Origin: Mesonia aestuariivivens
GTDB taxonomy: Bacteria; Bacteroidota; Bacteroidia; Flavobacteriales; Flavobacteriaceae
Length of the DNA: 64,000 nucleotides
NCBI RefSeq assembly: GCF_019311235.1
Contig: NZ_JAHWDF010000004.1
Span: 62,001-126,000 of the forward strand
Direction of reading: 5' to 3'
Part shown: positions 16,134 to 24,269 of the stretch, one piece after another
Position numbering within the stretch: the stretch's first letter is position 1
Layout: the number at the start of each line of letters is the position of its first letter
Program-made: the position numbers and the translations under genes
The notes under the pieces: model-generated
Database searches by the model: none
Told to the model about the DNA's origin: nothing
Seen by the model: the letters and a program-made list of their open reading frames with translations, nothing else

Positions 16134-16138
16134 AGAAA

Positions 16139-16456
16139 ATGAAAATCTTACTTACCATATTATCTATCTATATTTTAGGGCTCAATTTTATCCCTTGTGA
16201 AGATAGTATTACAGATATACAAGAACCTACTTTAGCGCAAGCAACGACTTCTCAAGATCACGAAAATCATCAACATTCAGAAGATTTTTGCTCTCCTTTT
16301 TGCCAGTGCCACTGTTGTCATATTCATGTTATCGATTTTCATTTCACTGAATTTCAAACCATTGCTCAAAAAATTTCTACACAAAATTTTATTCCTTTTG
16401 AAAATTTAGGACAAGAGATTCATAATCGTATTCTACAACCTCCAAGAAACGCATAA
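16139..16456 (+). CDS. DUF6660-family His/Cys-rich exported protein
   Basis: Small exported protein of 105 residues: hydrophobic signal segment about 2-18, then Cys20, a His cluster (His41, 44, 46) and a dense metal-ligand block SPFCQCHCCHIH holding Cys51, 55, 57, 59, 60 and His58, 61, 63. The family (DUF6660, recalled from similar proteins) typically sits just before CusA/CzcA pumps in Bacteroidota, as here. It is probably a periplasmic copper or other soft-metal buffer or sensor. It has its own -7 element. A perfect hairpin follows directly after its stop. No enzymatic domain is visible. Confidence 0.8.
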   Translation: MKILLTILSIYILGLNFIPCEDSITDIQEPTLAQATTSQDHENHQHSEDFCSPFCQCHCCHIHVIDFHFTEFQTIAQKISTQNFIPFENLGQEIHNRILQPPRNA

Positions 16457-16475
16457 TTTCAGTTTTCACTGAAAT
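16456..16475 (+). terminator. Hairpin directly after the DUF6660 gene
   Basis: Perfect 8-base stem ATTTCAGT / ACTGAAAT with loop TTTC, starting on the last base of the stop codon. There is no adjoining T-run, so it may be a weak terminator, an attenuator in front of the cusA-like gene, or an RNA-stabilising stem. Confidence 0.4.
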
Positions 16476-16620
16476 CTACCTCATTTGAAGCAATTTTTCT
16501 AAGCCTAATTTTTAACACTCAAATTAGTAAAGTGTTTTTTGTTTTTGGAAAAACCATTGCTTCCCTCAACCTATTATAATATTAAAATTTCTGTAAGATT
16601 TAGTCTCTCTTATATTACTA

Positions 16621-16640
16621 CACTGAGCGGAGTTGAAGTG
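16621..16640 (+). repeat. Fragment resembling a dispersed flavobacterial repeat
   Basis: CACTGAGCGGAGTTGAAGTG resembles the CACTGAGCGGAGTCGAAGTG element I recall from intergenic regions of many Flavobacteriaceae. Its local GC content is above the surrounding AT-rich spacer. Only one copy is present here, so repeat status rests on memory. Confidence 0.4.
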
Positions 16641-16666
16641 TTGTTTAGTGAGCTTATTAGAGTATT

Positions 16667-16680
16667 CAAATAATTATTTG
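16667..16680 (+). promoter_or_regulatory. Palindrome upstream of the cusA-like gene
   Basis: CAAATAATTATTTG is a perfect 14-base palindrome ending 42 bases before the pump start codon. It is a candidate operator, but palindromes of A and T are frequent in this genome, and it shares no obvious sequence with the copA operator. Confidence 0.25.
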
Positions 16681-16722
16681 ATATTCTAAAAATTCATACA
16701 AGAATAAAAAAATAACATATTT

Positions 16723-19700
16723 ATGATTAATAAAATCATTGATTTTTCCATTCGGAATAAAATGATCATTGGTTTACTAATGATCGCCTGGATTGGCTTT
16801 GGTGTTTGGAGCATGCTACAAGTTCCCATAGATGCCAATCCAGACATTACCAATAATCAAGTACAAGTCATTACCCAAGCGCCAAATTTAGGGACTGAAG
16901 ACATAGAACAGTTTGTAACCTTACCCGTAGAAATGCTTATGAGCAACCTACCACAGGTAAAAGAAATTAGATCTATTTCTCGTTTTGGACTCTCCGTAGT
17001 CACTATTGTTTTTGAAGACGAAGCCGGTAACTACTTGCCGCGACAACTGGTTTCAGAAAAATTAATTGAAGTTCAAGAAGTAATTCCTGAAGGTTTCGGA
17101 AAGCCTGCAATGGGACCAATATCTACCGGGCTTGGAGAAATTTACCAGTACACGCTAGAAGTTGAAAAAAATTATAAAAACGAATATTCCAGCACCGATT
17201 TACGTGGTTATCAAGATTGGATAATACGTCGACAAATGGCACTAGTGCCTGGTGTGGTAGAAGTGAATGCTTTTGGTGGAAAAATAAAACAATATGAAGT
17301 TGCCGTAAAACCCGAAGAACTTAAAGCGATAGGTATTAGTGTTGCTGAGGTTTTTTCTGCTTTACAGCAAAATAATCAAAACACGGGTGGTGCTTATATC
17401 GAAAAAAATCATCAAGCTAATTTCATTCGAGGTGAAGGCTTGGCGAGAAACCTAGATGACATTCGCCAAATGGTCATAAAAAATGATAATGGTATTCCTA
17501 TTAAAATTAAAGACGTTGCAGAAGTTAACATAGGTAATGCAGTTCGTTATGGAGCTTTAACCAAAAACGGCGAAGGTGAAGCTGTTGGTGGAATGATTTT
17601 AATGCTGAAAGGCGCAAACTCTAACGAAGTGATTAACCGTGTAAAAGAGCGGATGCAGCAAATTGAAAAATCGCTTCCCGAAGGAGTTCACATCAAATCC
17701 TTTTTAGATCGAAGCGATCTTATTGCCAACACCACAGGAACTATCAAAAACAATCTGTTAGAAGGCGGGCTTATTGTCATTTTCATTTTAGTGCTATTGC
17801 TTGGCAATTGGCGTGGTGGCTTAATTGTAGCATCTACTATACCACTAGCTTTATTGTTTGCTTTTATTTTGATGAATGTCTTTGATGTTTGGGCTAACTT
17901 AATGAGTTTAGGAGCTATTGACTTCGGTATAATTGTAGACGGATCTGTTATTATTGTGGAAAGTACTGTCTTTTTTCTTTACGCTTATGTGAAGAAAAAG
18001 CAAGTTGAAATCACAACAGAAAACAGAGATAAAATCACAGCGAAAGCTTCTAAAAAAATGATGAATTCGGCCTTTTTTGGTCAGCTTATCATTATGATTG
18101 TTTTTATTCCCATTTTGGCCTTAGAAGGTGTAGAAGGTAAAATGTTTCGCCCCATGGCATTGACTTTTATTTTCGCTATGGTTGGAGCCATGATTCTTTG
18201 CCTCACTTACGTTCCTATGATTTCGGCTTTGTTTATTAAAGTTCCGAAAAAATCAAAATCGACTTGGGGAGATCAATTTGTATGTTGGGTAGAACGCAAT
18301 TATGAAAAAATACTTCAAAAAAGTCTTTCCAAAGGAAAATTAATCATTGGTTTTGCTATAGTACTTCTTACGTTAGCCATTTTTACCTTTAGCAAGATGG
18401 GAGGTGAATTTATACCACAACTCGATGAAGGTGATATTGCCTTTCACGTCATTTTAAAACCAGGCAGTTCGTTAACTGAGATGATTGCGACCACTACAAA
18501 AGTTGAAAAAATTATTAAAAGTAATTATCCAGAAGTGAAGTCGGTAATTAGTAGAATTGGTGTTGCCGATGTTCCCACAGACCCTATGCCTATGGATCTT
18601 GCCGATACTTTTATTATTCTGAAACCTAAATCAGAATGGACTTCTGCGAAGACCAAAGAAGAACTTATCGCTAAAATTAAAAAAGACATTAGCATAATTC
18701 CAGGTGTTTCTTATGAATTCACCCAACCTATTGAGATGCGTTTTAACGAATTACTTTCTGGTGTACGAGAAGACGTGGCGATTAAACTTTTTGGAGAAGA
18801 CTTACAAGTGCTAGCAGATAAAGCAAAAGAAATAGGAAAACTGATTGCTAATATTGATGGGGTTGCCGATATGAAAGTTGAAGCTACTACTGGTTTGCCA
18901 CAAATTACTGTTAATTACAACAGAAATAAGTTGGCGCAATATGGTTTGCAAATTAGTAGCTTAAATACATTAATCCAAACGGCTTTTGCGGGTAGAAAAG
19001 CGGGGGTTATTTTTGAAGGTGAAAAACGCTATGATTTGGTCGTACGCTTAGCAGAAGCAGAACGTCAAAATATTCAGCATTTAGAAAACTTGTATGTAGA
19101 TCTACCTAACGGAAATCAAATTCCGCTTCGCGAAGTTGCTAACATTAGTTACCAGACTGGACCTATGCAGATTAGTCGAGACAATACAAACCGGCGCACA
19201 TATGTAGGTATAAATATTAGAAATAGAGATGTTCAATCGGTCGTCAAAGATATTCAGCAAAAATTAGACAAAGAATTTGATTTACCTTCGGGTTATTATA
19301 TTCGGTATGGTGGTGCTTTTGAAAATTTTGAACGCGCTAATAAACGTTTACAAACCGTCGTCCCTATAGCTTTAATTTTAATTTTCATCTTAATTTACTT
19401 CGCCTTAAAATCATTTTCAGAAACGTTAATGATTTACCTTTCTATTCCTATGGCTACTATAGGCGGTATTTTTGCACTTTGGCTAAGAGATATGCCATTT
19501 AGTATATCTGCAGGCGTTGGTTTTATTGTACTTTTTGGCGTTGCCGTACTTAATGGCTTAGTATTGATTAACGGTTTAAATGAATTAAAAGAAGAAGGTG
19601 AAACCAATGTGAGAAATCGAATTTTAAAAGGAACTAAACGTCGCGTTCGCCCAATTATGCTCACAGCATTTACCGATGTATTAGGGTTTTTACCCATGGC

Positions 19701-21054
19701 AATTTCTTCTTCATCTGGAGCCGAAGTACAACGTCCCTTAGCCACTGTAGTAATTGGTGGTTTAATCACTTCTACCCTACTTACACTTTTTATTATTCCT
19801 ATTCTTTATCAGTGGATTGAGACCAGAAAAAAACGAAAATTAACTTCACTCCAAACCACTGCTATTGCTGGAGTCTTTATGTTTTTTCTTGTTCCGTTTC
19901 AAGGCAATGCTCAAGAAAAAACGTTTTCTGAAATCGGGATAAATCAAGCTGTTAAAATCGCTAAAGAAAATTATCCGTTACTAAAAAACAAACGATTAGA
20001 AATTAATCAGCAACAAGCTCAAAAAGCAAAAGTTTGGGATTTAGGAACCACAAAAATCTTCACAAGCGGTGAAGAAATTAATAATAATAAAGGAGTCTAT
20101 ACTTGGATTAATGTTGGTCAGCAAAACATCGATATATTTGGGATTGCTGCTAAAAATAAACAACTTAAAGCTGAAGTAAAATTAGCAGAAAAAGCATTAA
20201 CCCTTTCTCTTCTTGAAGTAGAACGAGAAGTAAAAATAGCTTGGACTAAAGCTTATAGCGCAAAACAAAAGTTTAAGCTTTACCAACGTTTAGATTCAAT
20301 TTACACTAAATTTAAAACTGCGGTAAAATTAAATTTAGAAGTGGAAGCCATTTCTAAACTCGAATTTTCTTATGCTAAAAATCAAGCTTTACAAATTGCC
20401 TTAAAAAAAGAACAAGCAAAAGATGATTATTTCATCGAATTACAAAAACTAAATTTATGGTTAACTAATGATCACATTTTTGAGGTCAGCGATAATATTT
20501 TGCTTGAAGAGGAAACGCTAATCACCGAGCAATCGATAGAAAACCATCCAGCGTTTCAAGTGGCCCAGCAACAATTAGCAACTTCCGAAGCAAATTATCA
20601 CGCTGCAAAAGCAGATTTATTACCTAAGTTTAATATTCAATACGGAATACAAGAAGTGCAAAATCAAAGCGGTTTTTATACTTATCAAGCGGGCATTTCG
20701 CTTCCTTTATTTTCTGGAGATGAAAAAACTCGGGTAAAAACTACAAAAATTCAGCAGCAAGTAGCACAGAATAAAGCAGATTTTCTTCAGCAACAGTTAA
20801 AAACCCAATATCAGCAAAGTCTGCGAAATTTCATGAAATGGAAAAAATCAAAAAATTTCTACCTAAACGAAGCACTTCCTTTGGTAAAAGAACAACAAAA
20901 CGGAGCTTTATTGGCTTACCGCGAAGGAGCCATAGATTACACCACTTTCACGCAAATGCTTACTAATGCTATCGAAACCGAACTCAATGCTATAGAAGCG
21001 ATAAACAATTATCTAAATGCCAAATTCGATTTAACCTATTTTAATTATGAATAA
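16723..21054 (+). CDS. CusA/CzcA-family RND metal pump fused to a TolC-like outer-membrane factor
   Basis: Proton-driven heavy-metal efflux pump, 1443 residues. Residues 1 to about 1035 are a complete heavy-metal RND transporter (two six-helix bundles, two periplasmic porter regions), with the proton-relay segment GAIDFGIIVDGSVIIVE in TM4. Residues about 1068-1443 are an OEP/TolC domain. The join (about 1035-1064) is a basic stretch, a hydrophobic segment and QGNA/Q, which reads like an internal signal peptide with cleavage after Ala1063. RND pumps are normally about 1040 residues, so this is a fusion; such fusions occur elsewhere in Bacteroidota. The adaptor follows with an 8-base overlap. 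The substrate (Cu/Ag versus Zn/Co/Cd) cannot be fixed from sequence. Confidence 0.95.
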   Translation: MINKIIDFSIRNKMIIGLLMIAWIGFGVWSMLQVPIDANPDITNNQVQVITQAPNLGTEDIEQFVTLPVEMLMSNLPQVKEIRSISRFGLSVVTIVFEDEAGNYLPRQLVSEKLIEVQEVIPEGFGKPAMGPISTGLGEIYQYTLEVEKNYKNEYSSTDLRGYQDWIIRRQMALVPGVVEVNAFGGKIKQYEVAVKPEELKAIGISVAEVFSALQQNNQNTGGAYIEKNHQANFIRGEGLARNLDDIRQMVIKNDNGIPIKIKDVAEVNIGNAVRYGALTKNGEGEAVGGMILMLKGANSNEVINRVKERMQQIEKSLPEGVHIKSFLDRSDLIANTTGTIKNNLLEGGLIVIFILVLLLGNWRGGLIVASTIPLALLFAFILMNVFDVWANLMSLGAIDFGIIVDGSVIIVESTVFFLYAYVKKKQVEITTENRDKITAKASKKMMNSAFFGQLIIMIVFIPILALEGVEGKMFRPMALTFIFAMVGAMILCLTYVPMISALFIKVPKKSKSTWGDQFVCWVERNYEKILQKSLSKGKLIIGFAIVLLTLAIFTFSKMGGEFIPQLDEGDIAFHVILKPGSSLTEMIATTTKVEKIIKSNYPEVKSVISRIGVADVPTDPMPMDLADTFIILKPKSEWTSAKTKEELIAKIKKDISIIPGVSYEFTQPIEMRFNELLSGVREDVAIKLFGEDLQVLADKAKEIGKLIANIDGVADMKVEATTGLPQITVNYNRNKLAQYGLQISSLNTLIQTAFAGRKAGVIFEGEKRYDLVVRLAEAERQNIQHLENLYVDLPNGNQIPLREVANISYQTGPMQISRDNTNRRTYVGINIRNRDVQSVVKDIQQKLDKEFDLPSGYYIRYGGAFENFERANKRLQTVVPIALILIFILIYFALKSFSETLMIYLSIPMATIGGIFALWLRDMPFSISAGVGFIVLFGVAVLNGLVLINGLNELKEEGETNVRNRILKGTKRRVRPIMLTAFTDVLGFLPMAISSSSGAEVQRPLATVVIGGLITSTLLTLFIIPILYQWIETRKKRKLTSLQTTAIAGVFMFFLVPFQGNAQEKTFSEIGINQAVKIAKENYPLLKNKRLEINQQQAQKAKVWDLGTTKIFTSGEEINNNKGVYTWINVGQQNIDIFGIAAKNKQLKAEVKLAEKALTLSLLEVEREVKIAWTKAYSAKQKFKLYQRLDSIYTKFKTAVKLNLEVEAISKLEFSYAKNQALQIALKKEQAKDDYFIELQKLNLWLTNDHIFEVSDNILLEEETLITEQSIENHPAFQVAQQQLATSEANYHAAKADLLPKFNIQYGIQEVQNQSGFYTYQAGISLPLFSGDEKTRVKTTKIQQQVAQNKADFLQQQLKTQYQQSLRNFMKWKKSKNFYLNEALPLVKEQQNGALLAYREGAIDYTTFTQMLTNAIETELNAIEAINNYLNAKFDLTYFNYE

Positions 21055-22243
21055 TATCTCTAACTCACTACAAATGAAATTTATCAGCTCTATATGTTGC
21101 GTTTTATTTTTAATTTCCTGTGGAAATAATTCCGCAGAAGAAAAAGAAAATTCAACTAAAGAAAATACTGAAAAACACAAAGAAGAAGGCATTCATCTTT
21201 CTTTTAAACAAGCCGAAATTTTAGGTTTAAAAATAGACACACTCTCCAAGCGAACTATGGGTGGTTTTGTAGAAGCTAATGGAAGATTAGAAGTGCCACC
21301 ACAAAACGAAGCCACGGTAACTACTAGTGTTGGCGCAAACGTTGTGAAAATTGAAGTGATTGAAGGCGAAGAAGTTGAACAAGGACAGGTAATTGCCTAT
21401 TTATCACATCCTAATATTATTCAATTACAATCTAATTATTTAGAAGCCTTTCATCAACTGAAATATTTAGAAAAAGAATACCAACGCCAAAAAAAACTAT
21501 ATGAAGGTGGTGTAGGTTCTGGGATGAATTTTCAAAAAGCAGAGGCTGAATACAAAGCTAAGAAAGGAATGCTGAGCGGATCAAAATCTAAATTAAAACT
21601 TTTAAATATTAGCCTAAAAAATCTTGAACAAGGAAATATTCAAGAACGTGTCGCATTATGCAGTCCCATTGAAGGAGCTGTACAAAAAGTAGAAGTGAAA
21701 ACAGGGCAATACGTTCAACCTCAAACCGATTTATTTGAAATTATAAACACGCACCATGTTCACGCAGATTTAATGGTTTATGAAAAAGACGTTTATAAAA
21801 TTGAAAAAGGACAAAAAATAAAATTCACCATTCAATCATTACCAGGTTCAGAACTTACGGCTCAGATTTATTCAATTAGTAAAACCTTTGAAGATAATCC
21901 GAAAGCAGTTCATGTTCATGCCGAAATTGAAAATAAAAAAGGAAATCTTATTCCAGGAATGTATATTCAAGGTCGGATTCTAACTGATAATTCAGAAACT
22001 ACCGCAATTTCTGAAAGTGCGATAATAACAAAGGGGAATCGTTTCTATATCTATAAAACTGAAAAAAACAAAAACGAATGGAATTTTATACCCGTTGAAG
22101 TAAAAACCGGAAAAACTGATGGTGCATGGACAGCCATTCAGTTACTCGAAAAGCAACCTTCAAAAACTTTGTTTGCTTATAATAATGCTTATTATATACA
22201 AGCCGAAGCAGAAAAAGGTGAAGGCGGCGGGCATCATCATTAA
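21047..22243 (+). CDS. CusB/CzcB-like RND periplasmic adaptor lipoprotein
   Basis: Membrane-fusion protein of 398 residues partnering the fused pump. Lipobox LISC follows a hydrophobic stretch. An alternative start at 21074 gives a more typical lipoprotein signal (MKFISS...), while the ATG at 21047 overlaps the pump stop (ATGAATAA) and suits translational coupling. Core: biotinyl-lipoyl-like hybrid, a coiled-coil hairpin about 125-190, then beta-barrel and membrane-proximal domains. The last residues are a His cluster (GGGHHH), which may bind metal. Unlike the adaptor at 5216 it has no YHS-like or DUF3347-type domain, so the two efflux modules are not recent duplicates. Confidence 0.92.
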   Translation: MNNISNSLQMKFISSICCVLFLISCGNNSAEEKENSTKENTEKHKEEGIHLSFKQAEILGLKIDTLSKRTMGGFVEANGRLEVPPQNEATVTTSVGANVVKIEVIEGEEVEQGQVIAYLSHPNIIQLQSNYLEAFHQLKYLEKEYQRQKKLYEGGVGSGMNFQKAEAEYKAKKGMLSGSKSKLKLLNISLKNLEQGNIQERVALCSPIEGAVQKVEVKTGQYVQPQTDLFEIINTHHVHADLMVYEKDVYKIEKGQKIKFTIQSLPGSELTAQIYSISKTFEDNPKAVHVHAEIENKKGNLIPGMYIQGRILTDNSETTAISESAIITKGNRFYIYKTEKNKNEWNFIPVEVKTGKTDGAWTAIQLLEKQPSKTLFAYNNAYYIQAEAEKGEGGGHHH

Positions 22244-22328
22244 TTTAGCTGGGAGGTTTTAGGTATTATTTTTTAGGAGATTATGAGTTTGTTAGGTTTA
22301 GAGGTGATGATTTTTTAGAAAAATTCCG

Positions 22329-22405
22329 TCACCCTAAACTTGATTTAAGGTCTCATTATTACTTTTCATTTTTTAAAATGAGACTCTGAAATAAATTCAG
22401 AATAA
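22329..22405 (+). repeat. Degenerate palindromic intergenic repeat
   Basis: Imperfect inverted repeat: arm 22329-22357 (TCACCCTAAACTTG...GTCTCATT) pairs with the reverse complement of 22377-22405 at 19 of 29 positions, most mismatches being transitions. It resembles the flavobacterial element of the type CGTCATCCTGAACTTG...GAGATTC that I recall from other genomes. The decayed arms suggest an old, inactive copy. Confidence 0.5.
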
Positions 22406-22509
22406 TCTCAACGCAAAAATCACAAAAGCCACTTTTCTTATAAATGAAGGTTGCTTTTAAGCCTAGTTGAAAAAGAGTCAATAGCCTACCTTATTATCAT
22501 TTCTTTACT

Positions 22510-22517
22510 TATTTTTG
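22510..22517 (+). promoter_or_regulatory. -7 element of the sulfotransferase-like gene
   Basis: TATTTTTG matches TAnnTTTG exactly and lies 19 bases before the ATG at 22537. Confidence 0.45.
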
Positions 22518-22536
22518 AAACCAAATTCATTTTTCA

Positions 22537-23157
22537 ATGCGCATATTTGTTTTAGGCACGGGACGTTGTGGTTCTTATAGTTTTATAGAAGCTTGTAAAT
22601 ATATGACCAATTACAGCTGTGGTCACGAAACACGTTCACAACAATTAGGAGCAGCGCGTTTTGATTATCCTAATGATCATATTGAAGCTGATAATAGATT
22701 AAGCTGGCATTTGGGTGAAATGAACCAAAAATTTACCGATCAAGTTTTTTATGTACACCTCAAAAGAGATCGAGATAAAACTGCCAAAAGTTTTAGTAAG
22801 CGCTTTTTGAAAAAGAAAAGTATGGTAGATGCGTATTCTGGTGGAATAAAAATGAATCCGCCAGAAACGTTAAACAAAGAAGAGCAACTGCAGCTTTGTT
22901 ATGATTATGTAGATACGGTAACCGCAAATATAGATTTGTTTTTAAAGCATCAGCCAAAACAACTTACCATTCAACTTGCAACAATAAAAGAAGATTTTAA
23001 AATTTTCTGGAATCAGATTAATGCTGAAGGAGATCTAAAAGCTGCGTTAGCTAGTTTCGATAAACGACATAATACGGCCAAAGAGCATGAAAAATCAAAC
23101 TTTGTTTATCATCTAAAATTATTTGTACTTCGGCAAAAAAGAAGGCTGTTAGCTTAA
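22537..23157 (+). CDS. Sulfotransferase-like P-loop protein
   Basis: A 206-residue cytoplasmic protein starting MRIFVLGTGRCGSYSF. GxGRCGS near the N-terminus is the PAPS-binding P-loop type of the sulfotransferase superfamily. A second conserved segment, VFYVHLKRDRDKTAKSFSKRF, matches the 3'-phosphate-binding Arg/Ser region (RDP.....S-type). It is shorter than typical sulfotransferases (250-300). No substrate can be assigned. It stands alone: 293 bases after the efflux cluster, 149 bases before udk, with its own -7 element. A decayed repeat lies upstream, so it may mark the edge of the accessory region. Confidence 0.7.
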   Translation: MRIFVLGTGRCGSYSFIEACKYMTNYSCGHETRSQQLGAARFDYPNDHIEADNRLSWHLGEMNQKFTDQVFYVHLKRDRDKTAKSFSKRFLKKKSMVDAYSGGIKMNPPETLNKEEQLQLCYDYVDTVTANIDLFLKHQPKQLTIQLATIKEDFKIFWNQINAEGDLKAALASFDKRHNTAKEHEKSNFVYHLKLFVLRQKRRLLA

Positions 23158-23282
23158 TTGGTTATTCGTCTTGCTAAATTTGATTCAGCATGATATAAAA
23201 CAATTAAGTTTTCAAAAAATGTACTCTTAAAAAATCGTTAATAAGAATTCTTAAACAATATTTCATAATTTTAATAATTAAC

Positions 23283-23290
23283 TAATTTTG
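23283..23290 (+). promoter_or_regulatory. -7 element of udk
   Basis: TAATTTTG matches TAnnTTTG exactly, 16 bases before the start codon. TTTC at 23261-23264 is a near match to the -33 TTTG box. Confidence 0.45.
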
Positions 23291-23306
23291 CATAAAAATT
23301 AAAATT

Positions 23307-23915
23307 ATGCTCATTATTGGGATTGCCGGAGGAACCGGAAGTGGAAAAACAACTGTGGTCAATACTATCATTGATGAATTACAGCACGAAGAAGTTGCGG
23401 TTATTTCTCAAGATTCTTATTATCGTGATACTGGTAACCTAAGCTATGACGAGCGTACCAAAATAAATTTTGACCATCCACAATCTATCGATTTTGAATT
23501 ACTGGTTAAGCATCTAAAACAATTAAAAGCAGGATCTTCTATTCCGCAGCCCGTATATTCTTTTAAAGAGCATAACCGCACAGGAGAAACAATTCAAACA
23601 CCGCCCAAAAAAGTGATGCTTGTAGAAGGCATTTTAATACTTACCAATCCTGCGCTTCGTGAGCTGTTTGATATTATGATCTATGTTCATGCCGATAGTG
23701 ACGAACGTTTAATTAGAAGGTTAAAAAGAGATATGAAAGAGCGTGGTCGCGATTTAGATGAAGTTTTAAATCGTTACCAAACCACCTTAAAACCTATGCA
23801 TCAACAATTTATTGAGCCTTCTAAAGAGTTTGCCGATATTATTATACCAAATAATCGTTATAATACGGTAGCTGTTGATATTGTTCAGACCATTATTAGA
23901 GAACGCTTAGACTAA
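23307..23915 (+). CDS. udk: Uridine kinase
   Basis: Pyrimidine salvage enzyme that phosphorylates uridine and cytidine to UMP and CMP. It has 202 residues, the usual length. Walker A is G8-GTGSGK-T15. Family motifs follow: SQDSYYRD, NFDHPQSIDF, PVYSFKEHNRTGET, the Walker-B-like VEGILIL and the lid RLIRRLKRDMKERGRD. Cytoplasmic. The FtsB/DivIC-like gene starts 18 bases downstream; the next promoter element overlaps this stop codon. Confidence 0.95.
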   Translation: MLIIGIAGGTGSGKTTVVNTIIDELQHEEVAVISQDSYYRDTGNLSYDERTKINFDHPQSIDFELLVKHLKQLKAGSSIPQPVYSFKEHNRTGETIQTPPKKVMLVEGILILTNPALRELFDIMIYVHADSDERLIRRLKRDMKERGRDLDEVLNRYQTTLKPMHQQFIEPSKEFADIIIPNNRYNTVAVDIVQTIIRERLD

Positions 23916-23920
23916 TTTTG
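23913..23920 (+). promoter_or_regulatory. -7 element of the FtsB/DivIC-like gene
   Basis: TAATTTTG matches TAnnTTTG exactly and contains the udk stop codon, 13 bases before the ATG at 23934. Confidence 0.4.
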
Positions 23921-23933
23921 TATATTCGTTCCC

Positions 23934-24269
23934 ATGGGTTTTAAAAAGCTTCGCGAGAAACGTTGGTTTAAAATTGTAAGCAACAAATATGTACTTATAA
24001 TTTTAGTGTTTGGTGTTTGGATGTTATTTCTAGACAGCAATAGTTGGTTGGTACATCGTGAATTAGATGAAGAGTTAGATAAACTTAACAACAATAAGAC
24101 CTATTACGAGAAAGAAATCAATAAAGATAAAACTATTATTGAGGGTCTAAATGATGCTGATGAACTCGAAAAATTTGCGCGTGAAGAATATTTTATGAAG
24201 CGTGAAGATGAAGAAATTTTTATTATTGAATACCAAGACGGGTCGAAAAAGGAAGATGATTATGAGTGA
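23934..24269 (+). CDS. FtsB/DivIC-family septum formation initiator
   Basis: Small bitopic division protein of 111 residues: basic cytoplasmic N-terminus (KKLREKRWFK), one TM about 18-36, then a periplasmic coiled coil (LDEELDKLNNNKTYYEKEINKDKTII) and the family motif LEKFAREEYFMKREDEEIFII. FtsB/DivIC bridges FtsL and FtsQ in the divisome. It overlaps the mutase small-subunit gene by 8 bases, a common arrangement in flavobacteria that links a division gene to metabolism by position only. Length and topology are normal. Confidence 0.9.
   Translation: MGFKKLREKRWFKIVSNKYVLIILVFGVWMLFLDSNSWLVHRELDEELDKLNNNKTYYEKEINKDKTIIEGLNDADELEKFAREEYFMKREDEEIFIIEYQDGSKKEDDYE

Noticed and set aside
1-22243. 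Metal region as an integrated mobile element
   Set aside because: No integrase, transposase, tRNA end or flanking direct repeat was found; base composition is similar to the rest by eye.
24202-24261. Upstream start for mutA
   Set aside because: It overlaps the FtsB/DivIC gene and adds a basic peptide not expected in the family; ATG 24262 has a GGAAG upstream.
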